Shown: in pieces, positions 1 to 13,052 of the stretch
Layout of the letters: the number at the start of each line of letters is the position of its first letter
Position numbering within the stretch: the stretch's first letter is position 1
DNA from: Eleginops maclovinus
Taxonomy: Eukaryota > Chordata > Actinopteri > Perciformes > Eleginopidae
Direction: 5' to 3'
Length of the DNA stretch: 64,000 bases
NCBI RefSeq assembly: GCF_036324505.1
Contig: NC_086357.1
Span: 26,998,793 to 27,062,792 of the forward strand
Made by a program: the position numbers and the translations under genes
The notes under the pieces: generated by a model
What the model saw: the letters and a program-made list of their open reading frames with translations, nothing else
Told to the model about the DNA's origin: nothing
The model's database searches: none

Positions 1-68
<68 letters not shown>
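1..68. repeat. (GT)n microsatellite at window edge
   Basis: An uninterrupted GT dinucleotide array runs from the first base, so its true length is unknown. It lies in intergenic DNA. Confidence 0.99.
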
Positions 69-70
<2 letters not shown>

Positions 71-620
71 TCCTGACAGATGAACAGATGTTTTTCTAGG
101 ACCAGAGACACCTAACCGTTGTCTGACACTCATGTGCAAAACTCACAAAACAATACGAGCTGGAAAACACAGACGCAAAAATAACTGAACAACCTGTCAG
201 CTCTTCCTCCTCCTCCTCCTCCTCCTCCTCCTCCTCCTCCTCCCAACCCAAAAACAACACAATAACAGGATTAATAGCAGCGTGTATTCAGGGTGTTTTG
301 ATATTTACACATCATCTCCGGGAGGAACAGTAAATCTCATTTCTCTGTTGGATGTGTGATGGTGTGCAGAGACCGCTCAGGTAAACATCACTTCCATTTT
401 CAGGACGTTCAGACACTGTGAACACAAACAGCTTCCTCTCGGTGCTGTAAACAAATACATCTCCACAAAGGTAAATAAAGTGACCACGCATCCGGACGGA
501 GAAACACAACATTAGTGCGGAGATGACGGCTGGTTATTTTACTGATGAGGCGAGATTACACACCTGCAAGAGCCCCAAACACTGTGAGAGTTATGTCACC
601 TCCTTGTTGTTGTTGTTGCT

Positions 621-1060
621 TTGTGGTTTTTATTTAAGTTTCTTTCTTCGACTTTTGTGTCTCTTTTTACTTATTTTATGTCTTGTAGTCTCTTTTTGAA
701 TTATTTTTCAGTCTTTTTGTTCTTGCTTTGTCTCTTTTTTATACATTCTGCATGTCTTTATCGGATATTGAAGTCTTTTTGTAGTGAATGTAAGTCTCAA
801 TAATGTACGTTTCCCTCTTGTAATCATGTTCTGTCTTTTTGTAGTAAATGTAGGTATCATGTCATTAATTGTGTGTCTTTTTGTAGTTATTTCATGTCTT
901 TTTCTGTTAATTTAGTGTGTCTTTGAGCTTTTTTGTGTCTTTTTGTATTCCCTCTGCATGTCTTTATAGTTGATTTGTGTAATTTGTCTCTTTTTTCATC
1001 TTTTTCAAGTAACTTTTTAACCATATTTGACCTTTTTGAAGTAATTTGATTCTTTCTGCA
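621..1060. repeat. Degenerate T-rich tandem repeat (TCTTTTTGTAG type)
   Basis: Loose copies of a unit built around GTCTTTTTGTAGTAATT recur every roughly 35-60 bases. Copies are too diverged for a fixed period. I see no coding potential. Confidence 0.6.
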
Positions 1061-1517
1061 GTCATTTCGAGTCTCTTCCTTGTTGGTATGTGTCTCTGTG
1101 ATTGTCATTTTGTACCAAAGGTTCCTGTAACTTTGGGTCCCGGGGCTTGTGCCTGCAAGGCTTATTCAGTTATCAGTCTATACACAGAGCAGCAAAAAGC
1201 TCCAATTGTAGTTTTTGCAGTGTGTGTCGCTACAGTCTCGCCTCTTGGCTCTGACTCGTGTTGACTTGAGTCTCAGACAGTCAGGCAGCCTCACACACAC
1301 ATCCCTCACACACACACACACACACCTCAGCCCAGGTGAGGAGGTTGCTGAGGTCAGCAGTTTGCAGTCAGTCTGCAGATCTGTGGAATTTCTCTCCTCC
1401 TCGAGATCTCCAGAGAGGAGGTGGACGTCCGCTTCACGCCCTGCAGACTCACTGCCTGTCGGCCCTTAGCAAACAGGAGCCCTGACCGTCCGTCACACAC
1501 GCACGCACGCACGCACG

Positions 1518-1519
<2 letters not shown>

Positions 1520-1579
<60 letters not shown>
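1520..1579. repeat. (CA)n microsatellite
   Basis: About 30 CA units follow a short run of GCAC repeats. Reading frames through it on both strands are low-complexity artefacts. Confidence 0.98.
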
Positions 1580-1580
<1 letters not shown>

Positions 1581-2567
1581 CTCTGACCAAAGATGGAGAG
1601 GCTTCACAGAGGGGCCACATTCAGGGAAATCTGAGGTTATTGAAGAGGTTTTAAGCTGAGTGTGATGGGGGAATCTGCAGCATGCACTCATGTCAGATTC
1701 TTTGCCATGATTTGAAGCCATGCACATTTAGAATTAAAACAGCAGAGTTTCAGTAACTTTATCAAATAGTTTGAAAAGTGGTGATACACTGATTTTAGAC
1801 GTCAAAACTGCAAAGTTGTTACCGATTTAATCACCGAGTTTATTCATTTTGGAGAGGAAGAGGTAAAATGACTTCTGGTAAAAACAATGAATAATTCAGG
1901 AATCCTAAACGTGAGAAATAAACTGCAATAAAAGCCACAAAAACTATAGTTTGAGAGACCCTGATTGGCAGAAAAGGGCATATTGTGCCTTTAAGTTGTG
2001 CAATTTCTTCTTCTTTAGTTGCAAAATGTGAAATAACAGATGGAGATCAGACGAGCAGCAGTTTTTCTGTGACCTGCAGAGACAGACCGTGGAAGTGACT
2101 CAGAAACAGATGCTGCAGAAAACACACTCCATGACCTCAGCCCACACCTGATCACACACCTGCCCACGTTATTATTTTATAAGCATCCGGAAAATATCAA
2201 CTTCCATCGAGACTTTGCATGAAAGTTTCTTCGATATTCTTCCTTCCACGACAAAAAGGTTTCCGTTGATGCACCAACTGTTGTTTTTCCAAAGCAGAAT
2301 GTGAGAATATATGCAGTTTATTGTCTCTATATTTATCATTAGGACATTACAGATAAAAAGCACTTGATTCTTGGTTCTTAGTCTAAAGATATTTGCAATT
2401 TTTTTTAAATTAAAAGCTCTAAATGGGTTTGTTTGCAAGAAGCTGTGTTTGCAAAGGGACCAGAGGAAGGGGGACGACAATGCGTCTGGAGGAAAGCAAA
2501 CCTGCATCTTTTTTTACATTAATAAAGCTTAATGTGGCACAGAGGATCCTAAGCCTTGTGGAATACG

Positions 2568-2599
<32 letters not shown>

Positions 2600-3883
2600 G
2601 GTGTAAATAGCACCGCTGACAAACAAAGAGCCAAAAGAAATGATTTATTTAATAATTTCAACATCCCGTTCAGACAGTTTAATAATAAATCTGTTGACAA
2701 AGTGCAAACACAGCTCCTGAACACGGAGCCAGTAGATGTTTTCTCACTCACTCATCTGAAACACGACAGGACGAACACGCAGCGACACAACCGAGCTGAG
2801 AGGCTGCGTGTGTTCCTGTTATAAACGTGGAATCATTTCAGGTATTTCTCCGAGGCGTGTTATTCCTAAAGCATGTCAGAAATGTTCCTCAGCCCGTGTT
2901 AATGATAAATGGGGAGGAATGACTTCATGTTGTTAAATATTGGTTCAAATGATCCCATCAGTACTGACTATTCATATTCTTTATATGAAGAAGGCGTCAG
3001 TCTTCGTTGGTACCTTCGTTAAACCCTAAATACACTTCATTATAAACTACAACAGAAATCCAAAGCACCTTTTAACCAACCAGGTATCCTTTAAATGAAA
3101 TGATATATATAACAAATTATGCATCTGTGAGTTAAACTGCAGGATAAATCCCACATGCTTCAGAATGCAAGCTTTTTGGGTTTAACAAGGCAAATATTTA
3201 TCAGGGTTTAACACTTCATTGGTCCTCGCTTTTTTTGCAACGTATGGTTTAGTGAGATATTATTGTTTTCTAAATAACTAAAAAGCACATTATGGAACTT
3301 TTGGGAAACCCATACATGGGAAAGTGAAACCAAACAGAGACAATCTGTACAACAACAAACAATAGTTTCCTTAACGTGAAAAGCTTATTTTGGTACCATG
3401 CTGTTGTTTTTAACGTGCTTTAGATATGCAAATCATAAAGAAGTTTGTGAATAAGTTGTGTCTTTAAATCCCATGTAGGATGGACCAAATGTTTGGACTG
3501 GAACAAATAAAATATAAAGTAATGCACGATTGTTCCTCCGATTCTATCTATCTACTTCAGAGGATCTTTTTGTCTAAAATATCAAATGCTTGTCAATGTC
3601 AGGGAGGAAAAGCACCAAAGTTTAATTTAAAATAAGCACAAACTCAGCCAAACAAAAACAGCTACAAGTACAGTCTTTCATTGCTTTAAAAACAAACACT
3701 AAAAAGTATTTTCTTCAGAATAATATCAGTTAGAATATAGCCGACGTTATAGGACATACATATAAAACATTTGAAGGTAAACAACAAGGTAACTGCACAA
3801 TAAAGGCATTCATTATTAGGGAGAGGGTCTTCAGTCAGGTCAGCTTCTGTGGGACAGAGAACATACATCAGGGATGAGCTCTT

Positions 3884-3922
3884 CTTCTTCTTCTTCTTCT
3901 TCTTCTTCTTCTTCTTCTTCTT
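3884..3922. repeat. (TTC)n trinucleotide repeat
   Basis: About 13 TTC/CTT units lie just downstream of the lysyl oxidase stop codon on the minus strand, so they are probably transcribed as (GAA)n in its 3' UTR. Confidence 0.9.
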
Positions 3923-3956
3923 CAGTTTTATTTTAAACTTCATGAAAACCTGAGAC

Positions 3957-6900
3957 TCACACAGTGATCCTGCAGTTCCTGGCCTGAACGTAGCCCCCCG
4001 TGTATCGGATGTCGCAGAGAACTTCGTTGTTGGAGAAGTCCGACTCCTGCACCGCCTGAGACGGGTTCACCGTCACCTGAGAGACAAGAGCCGGCTGGAG
4101 TTTATGACTATAAGCTCTACTTTACGTGAGGGATCATGTGCAGCGAGGCGGTCATTATGGGGAAAAGAACACCCGACAGGCTGATCAGGGAGCCCGGCGC
4201 TTATTACTCGGCCAGATACTAACAAACTAACGACTCGAGTCCCAATATTAATTTTAATTATTTTATTGACTCAAAAATGATCGTATTTCCACCGCTAAAA
4301 AAAAAACTCCGTTCCCGGGCGCACCAACGGCTGGAACTGCGACATCAACAACAACTTTACGGCAGCACTAGTCGTTTTCTGTAACTGTTCACATCTGTTC
4401 ACAGTTTCTGATCCACTAACAAGTCCTTAAAGTCTGCAGAGCCCATACCGTGTTCCTGTTAGTGTTGACTTCCTGTCTGTCTTCTTCTGGTGATTTATCT
4501 GACGTCCAGCGCTCCGTCTTTAACCTCTTTCTCTTTCTGGATCCTCCTCAACAACGGTCATTACAGTCCTTGACAGCGGTCTGTACTACTGGATTAACCA
4601 CGTGTCACCTGTTCTGAACTGACCAATCAGAATCGAGTATTCTACTAAACCATGTAATAAGGAGATTTAATGACTCAAAACCTGACTTCGACATGGAAAT
4701 TAAGGACTTTGGCCTTGACTTGAAACAAAATGACTCCAGTGAATTGTCAGTGTTCATTTTCACAGTTTGAATAAATAGAAATACTGCATTTAAATACCTC
4801 GACTATCTTCCAAAACTCCAATTAAACCTGGAGAAATGCATTAATTATCACATTTTCCTCAGGGACAAAGAAGGTGAGACGATTTTGGGTTTGACTTCCT
4901 TTAAGTGCACAGCTAAACATGCACAAAATTAACATTTACCTCCCATGCACTTAATTTATGTATATGCAAGCTAAAGGCTGAACAAACTTTTACTTCCGGT
5001 GAAAAAGGAAATTCCTTATCTTCTCATCAAGTCAAGTTTAACTTTGGAGAAATTCCACATATTTGCAAATCCAGGAAACTGACCATCTTTCTTTTAACTA
5101 AAGATTCACGAAGGTTAAACATGATGTGATGCAAAGATGTGGAGATGCTTCCCCACATGAAGCTGATAATGTTTTAGCCCTTGGTCACGCATAGAAGGGA
5201 ATTGAACAACATTTTTTGCACGTGTGAAATGACTCAATCTGACTTTTTCTACCAGATTTATTATAAAAAATGACTTGAAACTCTTTTTTCGAGACCAATT
5301 GAATTTGAATGTCTGCCTGAGGAGCAGCTGCTGAATATTTCATATTATTCCAGTGATATGGAAACCTGCTGTGAATTATAATGAATCATTAAGCTCTCCC
5401 ACCTTCAGGATGTAGTTTCCCGGGGGTACGTCTGTGATGTCGATCCACTGGCAGTCGATGTTGGCGTGATACGTGTCGTAGCAGCCTGGACCGAGACCCT
5501 GAGGAAAACCAGATTTAGCTGATGAATAAATAAAATAAAATCTGGGTGTTTAGGGAAATATAAAACGAACGACTGACCTGAGTGTGAGACGTGCAGGCGA
5601 AGCGCCGCCTCACCCCTGGGTCACAGGAAGTGTCCTCCAGACAGAAACTGGCTTTATGTCCCTCGGCCACCTTCTGACCCGAGGACACGTCCAGCAGGTC
5701 GTAGTTACTGAACGCCTCCATGCTGTGGTAATGCCTGCACACACATGGGGGGGGGGGGGGGGGGGGGGGTAGACATATCTTTAACTATAACTAAAAGTGA
5801 CACCAGAGTGTAGTCCAGGCACAGACTGGTTTAGGGTGAACTCACTGGTGGCAGCTGTGCCACTCCCACTCATGTTGGGGCTTCACGGGGAGAAAGTCTG
5901 CGGTTCCCTGGTTCTTCACTCGTTGAGGGAACCGCAGCAGAACCCTGTAGTCCAGGTCTCTGACACTGGGCTGATAGGCAGATCTGAGGAGAGAGGAGGA
6001 GGATCAGTGCAAACTTACAATGAGAAACAATGGTCAAAATAATCCTTCCTTCAGGCTCAGATTCATTTGTAGTTTCAATTCTTTTACTTCAGAAATTTAG
6101 GCCAAAAAAGTAATTTAAAAACTTGTAGAAAATATGAGTTATTTTGGACTATCTTCAAGCTCCTGCAAAATGTAGTTTCAGTGCATGTTCTACTCTGCAA
6201 CTGGACATCTAAGGTCAAATTACAGAAGATAAGCAGCTGTGCAACAACAATTAAGGAAGTAGTTTAAAGAAACATGAATATACGAGACATCCTGAGACCA
6301 AATTGAAGTTGTTACACCTCTGATATGAAATATATTGCACAGGATATGATATTGAATGAATTTTGACTCAGTCTACATCCACATCATCTTCACACTCCAC
6401 TGCACATTAACCTCCGTCTCCTGAGAACAATGACATCAAATAGGACGAGATAAAGCAGCGTTAGAGCGGTGCAACAACAATTAGGGAAGTATAGTTTAAA
6501 AAACCATGAATATATGACACATCCTGAGATCTGTGTGTCCACTGGCAGCTTCACATCATCCTCTCACTGCACTGCACATTAACCCCGTCTGCTGAGTGCA
6601 CAGAACAATGCATCACTCTGAGGTTTCTGCCTTCACCTCAGGAATCCTCTGCCGTTCACTTCACAGGGTTTTTTTATTTGGAAAGAGCCGCTCAGATCAG
6701 AGGACCTCAGCGGCTGCCTGGTTGGGAGCGAGGCCAACACTCATCCTGATGTGGCAGCCTCACAGGAGCAGAGCGACCACATTCCCTCATTTAAAAGGGT
6801 TGATGTTTGTGTTTGAAACCTTTCATTACACCCTGGAGGGTATGTGCATGAAAACATGTCAGTCAAAAATCACAAAAAGTGTATTTAGACTGATTAAATG

Positions 6901-8677
6901 TACCGTCTTCTTCACTAATTGACTCCTTTAATTGATCTTGACTTGATTGCTCATTCTCTTTCTCTTAGTATTTACTCTCTGTACTGTGACATGTGTCAAT
7001 GCGTACAATGTGTTGCCAAGCCAATAGAAGTGTGACATAGTGATGTCAGTAAACAAAGAGGTCCAATGGTGGTGTTTTAGGCGCGGGGAAGCCTGGGAAA
7101 CACACTGCAGGAAAAGGGACAGCCCCGACAAAGCATATTAGGCCCTCTTTAAGGTGTTGTGATTCCTTATAAATAAGTGAATGTACCTGGAGAGACAGTT
7201 TTCCTCTGCAGCGCAGCGCAGTGCGTACATCTGAACCCTCTGGATGTAAGAGGCCGCTTGGATGTAATATGGGTCAGGAACCAAGTCTGGGAGACCTGCA
7301 GAAACAAAGAGACAGATTGAAGAATTATACAATATTACCCCGAGTGTCTCACCTCTATGTATCCATACAAGTAGAATAATCTATGTTTACCTTCTTATTT
7401 ATATTATATTTCTTTGGAAATTGAACACATATCATTGCTACACATGTATTTCAAAGTAACATTAACAGCAACAGATTATTAAATGGAGAACTTTGGGAAC
7501 TTTATACTCTCATTACTGCATAATATTCTGCACCACTGCCGGCCAAATACTGCAGTAATGGCTCACTTCCAGTCTATTAAACAGCCATTAACTTCCACTT
7601 CGCTCACGGGCTCTCACACTGCAGACACTAATTGTGTAATTAGGAGGACACTGACTCTCACCCTCATGGAAAGGCATTAGAAAAAAAGAGACATTTTATT
7701 TTGAAAATGACTTTTGGAAAGACTCTCCTGTTTGCCTCACCGTTGTGGAAGAACCTGGTGCCATACCCCGGTCCTGGTGGAGGGCGCACAGTGACCCTGT
7801 TCCTGCGGTCTGCCGGGTAAAAATCATAGAACACGGAGTTCCTGTGATGGATACTGTGCGGATCTCGTGCGCCACCCACGCTCGGAGTCCTGGTGGTTTC
7901 CGGCCTCTGTCTCGGGAAGTGAATCTCCACTGCGTTACCAGACAGAGCTGTGGGGGGAACACTAGACTTTGGAGTGTTTCGGGTCAGTGAGTGCGCTCTT
8001 TGTGCACTTTGAGCGTCTCCAAGAGAGGTTTGCAGTGCGTCCTCAGCCGGGATGCCCCCTCCAGCTGCGGGAGTCCTGTGCGTAATGTCCGGGGATCTCC
8101 CCGGAGGGGTGGTGGTATGTTGTGCGCCAACTCCAGGTGTGCTCCGGCCTCCTCTTGGGACTCCACTGCCGGAAAACTCCTGGATGGAGGTGAAAGCTGC
8201 GGCGCTGCTGTTGGACACCGCCTGTTGCGCACGGTGTCTGGGATCCTCTCTGGTGGACACGAGGCGAGTTTGGGGCTGGGTGTGCGCCCCGGGTCTTCCA
8301 GAAGCAAGTAAATACTGACCTGCATCCACACCAAGCACCGACACATCCAGCGGATTCACTTCGTTTTGGATAGAGGGACCTGCAGCTGCATCCTGGAGCT
8401 CTCCATGGCTGGGTCTCGCGCGTCTTCTGAGCCCAACAGGAGGGTAAGGTCGGTTAAAACCGTGTCTGGTTGTCAAAAAAAGCTGAGGTCGTTCCCTGAT
8501 CTGTGCAGGTTCGTGATACTGAGTCCCCGTGCTCAGCAAACTGAACACCTGGCCGTTATTCTGCCACTGGAACCGGTGCTTCCACGGCGCCACAGGTATG
8601 TGTGAACGGTGCTGACCGGAACACAAACACACCAAAACATCCAGCAGGTAGATTGAAACCAGCACACACTTGTCCAT
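3957..8677 (-). CDS. Lysyl oxidase family (LOX/LOXL1/LOXL5-type), 6 coding exons
   Basis: Predicted secreted copper amine oxidase that oxidises lysine side chains of collagen and elastin to allysine for crosslinking. Coding exons on the minus strand are 8677-7741, 7295-7187, 5983-5846, 5734-5578, 5498-5403 and 4076-3957. All have GT-AG borders and compatible phases and give 518 aa. I start at 8677 because [21 protein letters not shown] is a clean signal peptide; an in-frame ATG at 8704 would add nine residues. The pro-region opens with the family block [13 protein letters not shown] and ends near [15 protein letters not shown]. The catalytic domain has the copper motif [13 protein letters not shown], the quinone-cofactor lysine in EGHKASF and its partner tyrosine in GCYDTY. 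The C-terminus ([11 protein letters not shown]) looks closer to LOXL1/LOXL5 than to LOX. There are no scavenger-receptor domains, which excludes LOXL2-4. loxl5b is my best guess at the orthologue; phylogeny would decide. Confidence 0.93.
5744..5770. repeat. Poly(G) tract in a lysyl oxidase intron
   Basis: A run of about 26 G follows ACACAT a few bases outside the coding exon that starts at 5734. On the transcribed minus strand it is a poly(C) tract directly before the 3' splice site and can serve as the polypyrimidine tract. Confidence 0.9.
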
Positions 8678-8860
8678 GGCTGAAAGTCTGCAACACTGAG
8701 ACATCAACGGCGGACATTTGGGTTTAACATCTTGATGGGGGGTGTTTTACAGACGGCTCCGTCACGCATTTGCGCACAGCTTCACCGCAGAGAGAGAGAG
8801 AGAGAGGGGAAAGACGTCTCCAAATGTTTGTAAAGTGAGGTAATGTCAGAGGAAAAGGGC

Positions 8861-8866
8861 TTTTAT
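8861..8866 (-). promoter_or_regulatory. TATA-like box upstream of the lysyl oxidase gene
   Basis: On the minus strand the sequence reads GGATAAAAGCC about 185 bases before the chosen start codon. A (GA)n tract lies between it and the ATG (8790-8808), as expected for a 5' UTR. The transcription start would be near 8830. Inferred from sequence and position only. Confidence 0.5.
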
Positions 8867-10014
8867 CCACCCTGCTCAGCGAAGAAGCTGCACTCAGGTC
8901 TCAGTTTAACCATTTCAGCACCAAAGAAGAAGAAGAAGGTTTATTTGTTTATCCATAAATCCCAATTCTTATGAAAAGTAAATCGAAAAGCTGATTCAAT
9001 TGATGAGATGATACTTATCCCCTATAAATGACAGCACAACTATAGAATCATTTATGATGTAAAAACGTTTTCCAACATTTCTATCTGTAATCTTTTTATG
9101 TTGTTATACTTATTGTATATTTGTTGTTGTAAAACTATGGACAAAAGAATGTCTTAGAAATAATTAGAATATAATATATATATATATTTTTTAAATCAGA
9201 TAAACTTGAAAATGAATTTCAAACATCAGTAAAATGTACAATAACAAGAAATAAAACGAAATTAATTGTTTGAATAAAGGAAGACAAAATCAATAAATAG
9301 GATCAAATATAAACACCTATTGAACAAATAAAATAATGAAAAATAAAACAAGACAATAATAATACAAATAAAATAATTCATATGAATAATAAAAGTCAAA
9401 TGATTAAAAAACCAACGATATAAAAATAACCAGATACAGAATATGGTATAAGATACGTGTACTCTTTTTATTTTTCATACTGATTATTGTTGTAAAGACA
9501 AAATGTCTTAGAAATATAATAATACAAAAAACAAAAACATTCGGATGAATTTAAAGAATAAATAAAAAGTGAATTTTATAATTATATTTAAGTTCAATTA
9601 AACTTTGAGTAAAACCTGTTGACTTGAGGACAGGTGGACCTCTCACCACAGGATGGCAGTGAACCCTCTCTGAAGGACGGATCTATTTTTACCACGGTCT
9701 CGTGACTCGTGACACCTCAAACACCCTTAAAAGCGTAGAAGTGAGAGACGTCTTTTCTCCTGCTCTACACTTCTCATCTTGGGATGTGAGCTGAGTTCAG
9801 AGTCAGGTTCATTCATATTCTTTCATCCTTAACTTGGCTGCAGATCATTCATATAAATACATGTGAATGGTCTGCAGCTCTGACCTCGTAGTTGACAGGA
9901 TGATATGCCCTCCTGTTTCGAGACCTCCTCCATAAACCAATCGACAAAACGAATGCAAACTCAAGCCTCTCTTTGTGCTCCACTTTATATAAAAGTCCGG
10001 TGCCTGCTTAAAGA

Positions 10015-10140
10015 AAGTGCGAAGTCCATAGGGGCTTGGCCTGGGAACTGGAAGGTCACCAGTTCAAGTCCCCGAAAGACCAAGTGCCACCGTGGTGTCC
10101 CTGAGCAAGACACTGGTTACCTACACTGCTCCTACACTCG
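10015..10140 (+). mobile_element. Truncated tRNA-derived SINE
   Basis: Contains a tRNA-like head with a Pol III B-box-like GGTCACCAGTTCAAGTCC. It is followed by the body block CCCTGAGCAAGACACTGG that is also found, in related form, in the longer SINE near 26.7-27.0 kb. The 3' end is cut off and followed by AT-rich DNA with TAA repeats. The two copies share the head GGGGCTTGG and the CCCTTGAGCAAGG-type body, so they belong to one family. Confidence 0.75.
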
Positions 10141-10590
10141 CTAATTTTAATAATAATAATTAAAACATTTAAATGTTAAAAAAAATTGAATTAAACTTGA
10201 AATAAAAATAAAACAATTCTAATTAAAGACAATTAAAAAGTTTAAATGAAAAAATACTAATAACTGCAGTTTTACTCAGTTAGTCTTTAGATTGTATTTT
10301 CCATTTTTGAAAGTAGACAAATATAAAATAAATCCACGACTAAAGTACAAGTCCATCCCACAGACAAGACAGACGTAGTGTAGATCATTCTAAATGAAGG
10401 TTGTAGATTCTCAGGGGGGGTGTGGTGTGGGGTGTGGGGCGGGGGGGGAGGAGCTCACCTTTACCTTGGTTTTCTTTTTCCGCTGCAGAGTAGATCCAGC
10501 AGCGAGGGGCCGGTCCCGAGTGAACGCTGACGGAGGAGCAGGACCTCGGGACCAGAGGAGGTCAGAGGTCACACACCCCTCTAAATATAA

Positions 10591-10593
<3 letters not shown>

Positions 10594-10645
<52 letters not shown>
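10594..10645. repeat. (CA)n microsatellite
   Basis: About 25 CA units in intergenic DNA. Confidence 0.97.
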
Positions 10646-10646
<1 letters not shown>

Positions 10647-10987
10647 CCTTTCAGCAATTTGTGTGACGTCTTTCATTTACTTAAAAAAGTCAATCAAAGA
10701 CGTTACTGCCAAATACATAATTGGTCAAATCTATTATGTACAGTATGTATAATAAAAATAGGCTCTGTTGCTCTTTCCCAGTCTTATTTCAAGAACAATT
10801 GTATAACTTTATAAACTGTATATAAATAATACATACAGACCTCATGTGAGTTTATTTTAGTCCCCTGTAAATCTGAAAGAGCAGAGAACCTTATACGAGC
10901 ACATGTTGTCTGAGTTCAGTCTGCACCTATTAAAATAACTGACGGTCTTCGAGTTCCTACAGTCATCAGCTGGAGTCACATCACCTG

Positions 10988-10990
<3 letters not shown>

Positions 10991-11028
<38 letters not shown>
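10991..11028. repeat. (GT)n microsatellite
   Basis: About 19 GT units in intergenic DNA. Confidence 0.97.
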
Positions 11029-11029
<1 letters not shown>

Positions 11030-11404
11030 CAGTGTCAGGAGGACGTGCAGTAAAACACTGCGGCCTGGACTCACGGTGCTAAAAATGACAGCAGTGTGTG
11101 TGACGGACGTTAAAACACACACACCAGCGCTGGAGAGAGCACTTACAATGTTTACCTGAATAAGAAAGGGAAACACAGTGGAGACGTACTCTCTACTCTA
11201 CTTGCAGTATTTTAAGTACTACTGTGTGGTATTTGTACTTGAGTATTTCCATCGACTTCTACAGAAAACTTCCCCTTCATTTTCGTCCACCTCTGCACAA
11301 CGCTCCATCACAAAGTCCTGTCAGAGCGTACACAATGCAAACACTGTGAGGTAGCATCAGTGTGTGATATTACAGATGTTCAGGACCTTTTACAGCTGAT
11401 GCAT

Positions 11405-11437
<33 letters not shown>

Positions 11438-11559
11438 TGAATGAGGTCTAGACAGGATCTGTTTTCCCGGGATAAAGTCACCTCTGTTTCACTCTCTGCA
11501 GTGTGTGTGGAAATTCATGTTTTCTGACGCAGCACACACAGTGTTGTTAACCTTTGACC

Positions 11560-12110
11560 TGCGTTCCTGTCAGTGTACTAATATAACATCTTGCATGCCC
11601 GGCCAAAAAAATGTCCCACACCCTAATATCCGTTGGACCTCCTTTAGCTTTGATTACGGCACGCATTCGCTGTGGCATCGTTTCCACGAGCTTCTGCAAC
11701 GTCTCAACATTTACTTCTGTCTTGCATTAATTTTTCTCCAAGATCTTGTATCGATGACGGGAGATTCGGACCACTGCGCAAAGTCTCCTCCAGCACATCC
11801 CAAAGACTCTCCATCGGGTTCAGGTCTGGACTCTGTGGGGGCCGATCCATGTGTGAAATGCTGTCTCATGCTCCCTGAACCACTCTCTCACAATCTGAGC
11901 CCGATGGATCCTGGCATTGTCCTCTTGGAACATGCCCGCTCCATCAGGGAAGAAGAAACCCACTGATGGAATAACCTGGTCCTTCAGTATATTCAGGGAG
12001 TCAGCTGACCTCATTCTTTGGGGACATTGCTGAACCTAGACCAGACCAACTGCAGCACCCCAGATCATAGCACTGCCCCCACAGGCTGGGGACCGTTCTT
12101 TGGGGGCAGT
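11560..12110 (-). pseudogene. Decayed Tc1/mariner-type transposase remnant
   Basis: Conceptual translation of the minus strand gives C-terminal pieces of a Tc1/mariner (DDE) transposase. One frame around 11,820-12,014 has [18 protein letters not shown], which matches the second catalytic Asp region (DDN-IH motif). After a frame change comes NPMESLWDVLEETL (the classic NPIE-LW block), and further on MPQRMRAVIKAKGGPTD, the family's usual C-terminal helix. The N-terminal DNA-binding domain is missing and there are several frameshifts, so the element is dead. I could not define terminal inverted repeats with confidence. Confidence 0.85.
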
Positions 12111-12659
12111 GTAGTTTTATCTTTCATATAATATTTGTGATTTTCTAAACACTTGTTTCCTCTACACTTAACAACTTCTGTTTTACAAAAGGTGGACCAG
12201 ATCCTAGACTCAGTAAAATCCTGCATTCAAAATGTCACTGAAAGGCAAAATCAATACAAATAACAGGGTAGTAAATGCATGTCCATATTTTACATAACAT
12301 TTCAGAGTTGGTTTTAAATTTTAACAACTTTTCTTATTAATTGACCTTCAAATTAAATTTATGAGCAACTTTAATACAAATTAAGCTCCTCATATAATTT
12401 ACCCATATCGTCGCCTTTGTTGATAGATTACTTTAAGAAATTTAAATGTATTTGAACAACAATTAAAGCCTATTTTCAGATTAATGTAATAACAGTTCCA
12501 ATTAAAAAAGGCCGTTTTAATTTTAAAAAACGTTTTTTTTCGATCAGAAAATTAATTAAATGTGATTTATAAATAATTATATCTAACTTTTCATTTTGTG
12601 ATGAAGAGACAGGACACAAAGGGTTCTGGATGTGCTGTATATCAACAGCAACTGGAGCA

Positions 12660-12665
12660 TTTATT
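12660..12665 (-). terminator. Candidate nmrk2 poly(A) signal
   Basis: AATAAA on the minus strand, about 390 bases after the nmrk2 stop codon, in AT-rich sequence that looks like a 3' UTR. A splice-donor-like AG|GTAAGG overlaps the nmrk2 stop, so an alternative 3' end is possible. Confidence 0.4.
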
Positions 12666-13052
12666 TGCAGGACGATGTGCCAGTACAACAAAAAAAGCAA
12701 TGGTTCTGCTGGGGTTCAAAAACACTTACACAAGTCAAAATAAAATAAGACAACGATAAGTTAACCATGCTTTGTTTCACGAACAAAGAATAACATTTAA
12801 AAAAAGACTTCATTAAAAAAAAGTATCCTCGGGACTATTTACAGGTTCTGTACAGGGCTGGAGAGGAGACCTCCTGCTGTGGAAACAGGGAAAACTATGT
12901 TACATTTTATATTCAAATCACATTTTCTTCAGTCTTTTATTTGTAGAAACCAAACTGAATATGTCAGCCGTTAGATTTTATCCACAGAAACTTTTAAATA
13001 TGATTTCTGGCATGTGGAAAATAATGAAAGACTTTCAAATGGGTCTCCTTAC

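Larger units (their letters stand above)
69..3956. other. Intergenic region downstream of the lysyl oxidase gene
   Basis: I see no supported gene here. It contains a (TCC)n tract near 205-242, a T-rich degenerate repeat near 621-1060, (CA)n and (GT)n arrays near 1520-1579 and 2567-2596, and a (TTC)n tract at 3884-3922. The part closest to 3956 is probably the 3' UTR of the minus-strand lysyl oxidase gene. A minus-strand AATAAA sits near 3926-3931, but it is too close to the stop to be sure that it is the main poly(A) signal. Confidence 0.6.
8900..13052. other. Intergenic region between lysyl oxidase promoter and nmrk2 stop
   Basis: AT-rich DNA from about 8,940 to 9,620 without features. It then holds a truncated SINE (about 10,015-10,140), (CA)n/(GT)n arrays (10,594-10,645; 10,991-11,028; about 11,405-11,432) and a decayed Tc1/mariner transposase (about 11,560-12,110). 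The last 400 bases before nmrk2 are likely its 3' UTR. No other gene is supported. Confidence 0.6.

Noticed and set aside
11505..11966. 153-codon plus-strand frame near 11.5-12.0 kb
   Set aside because: It is the antisense of the Tc1/mariner transposase remnant, whose motifs read on the minus strand.
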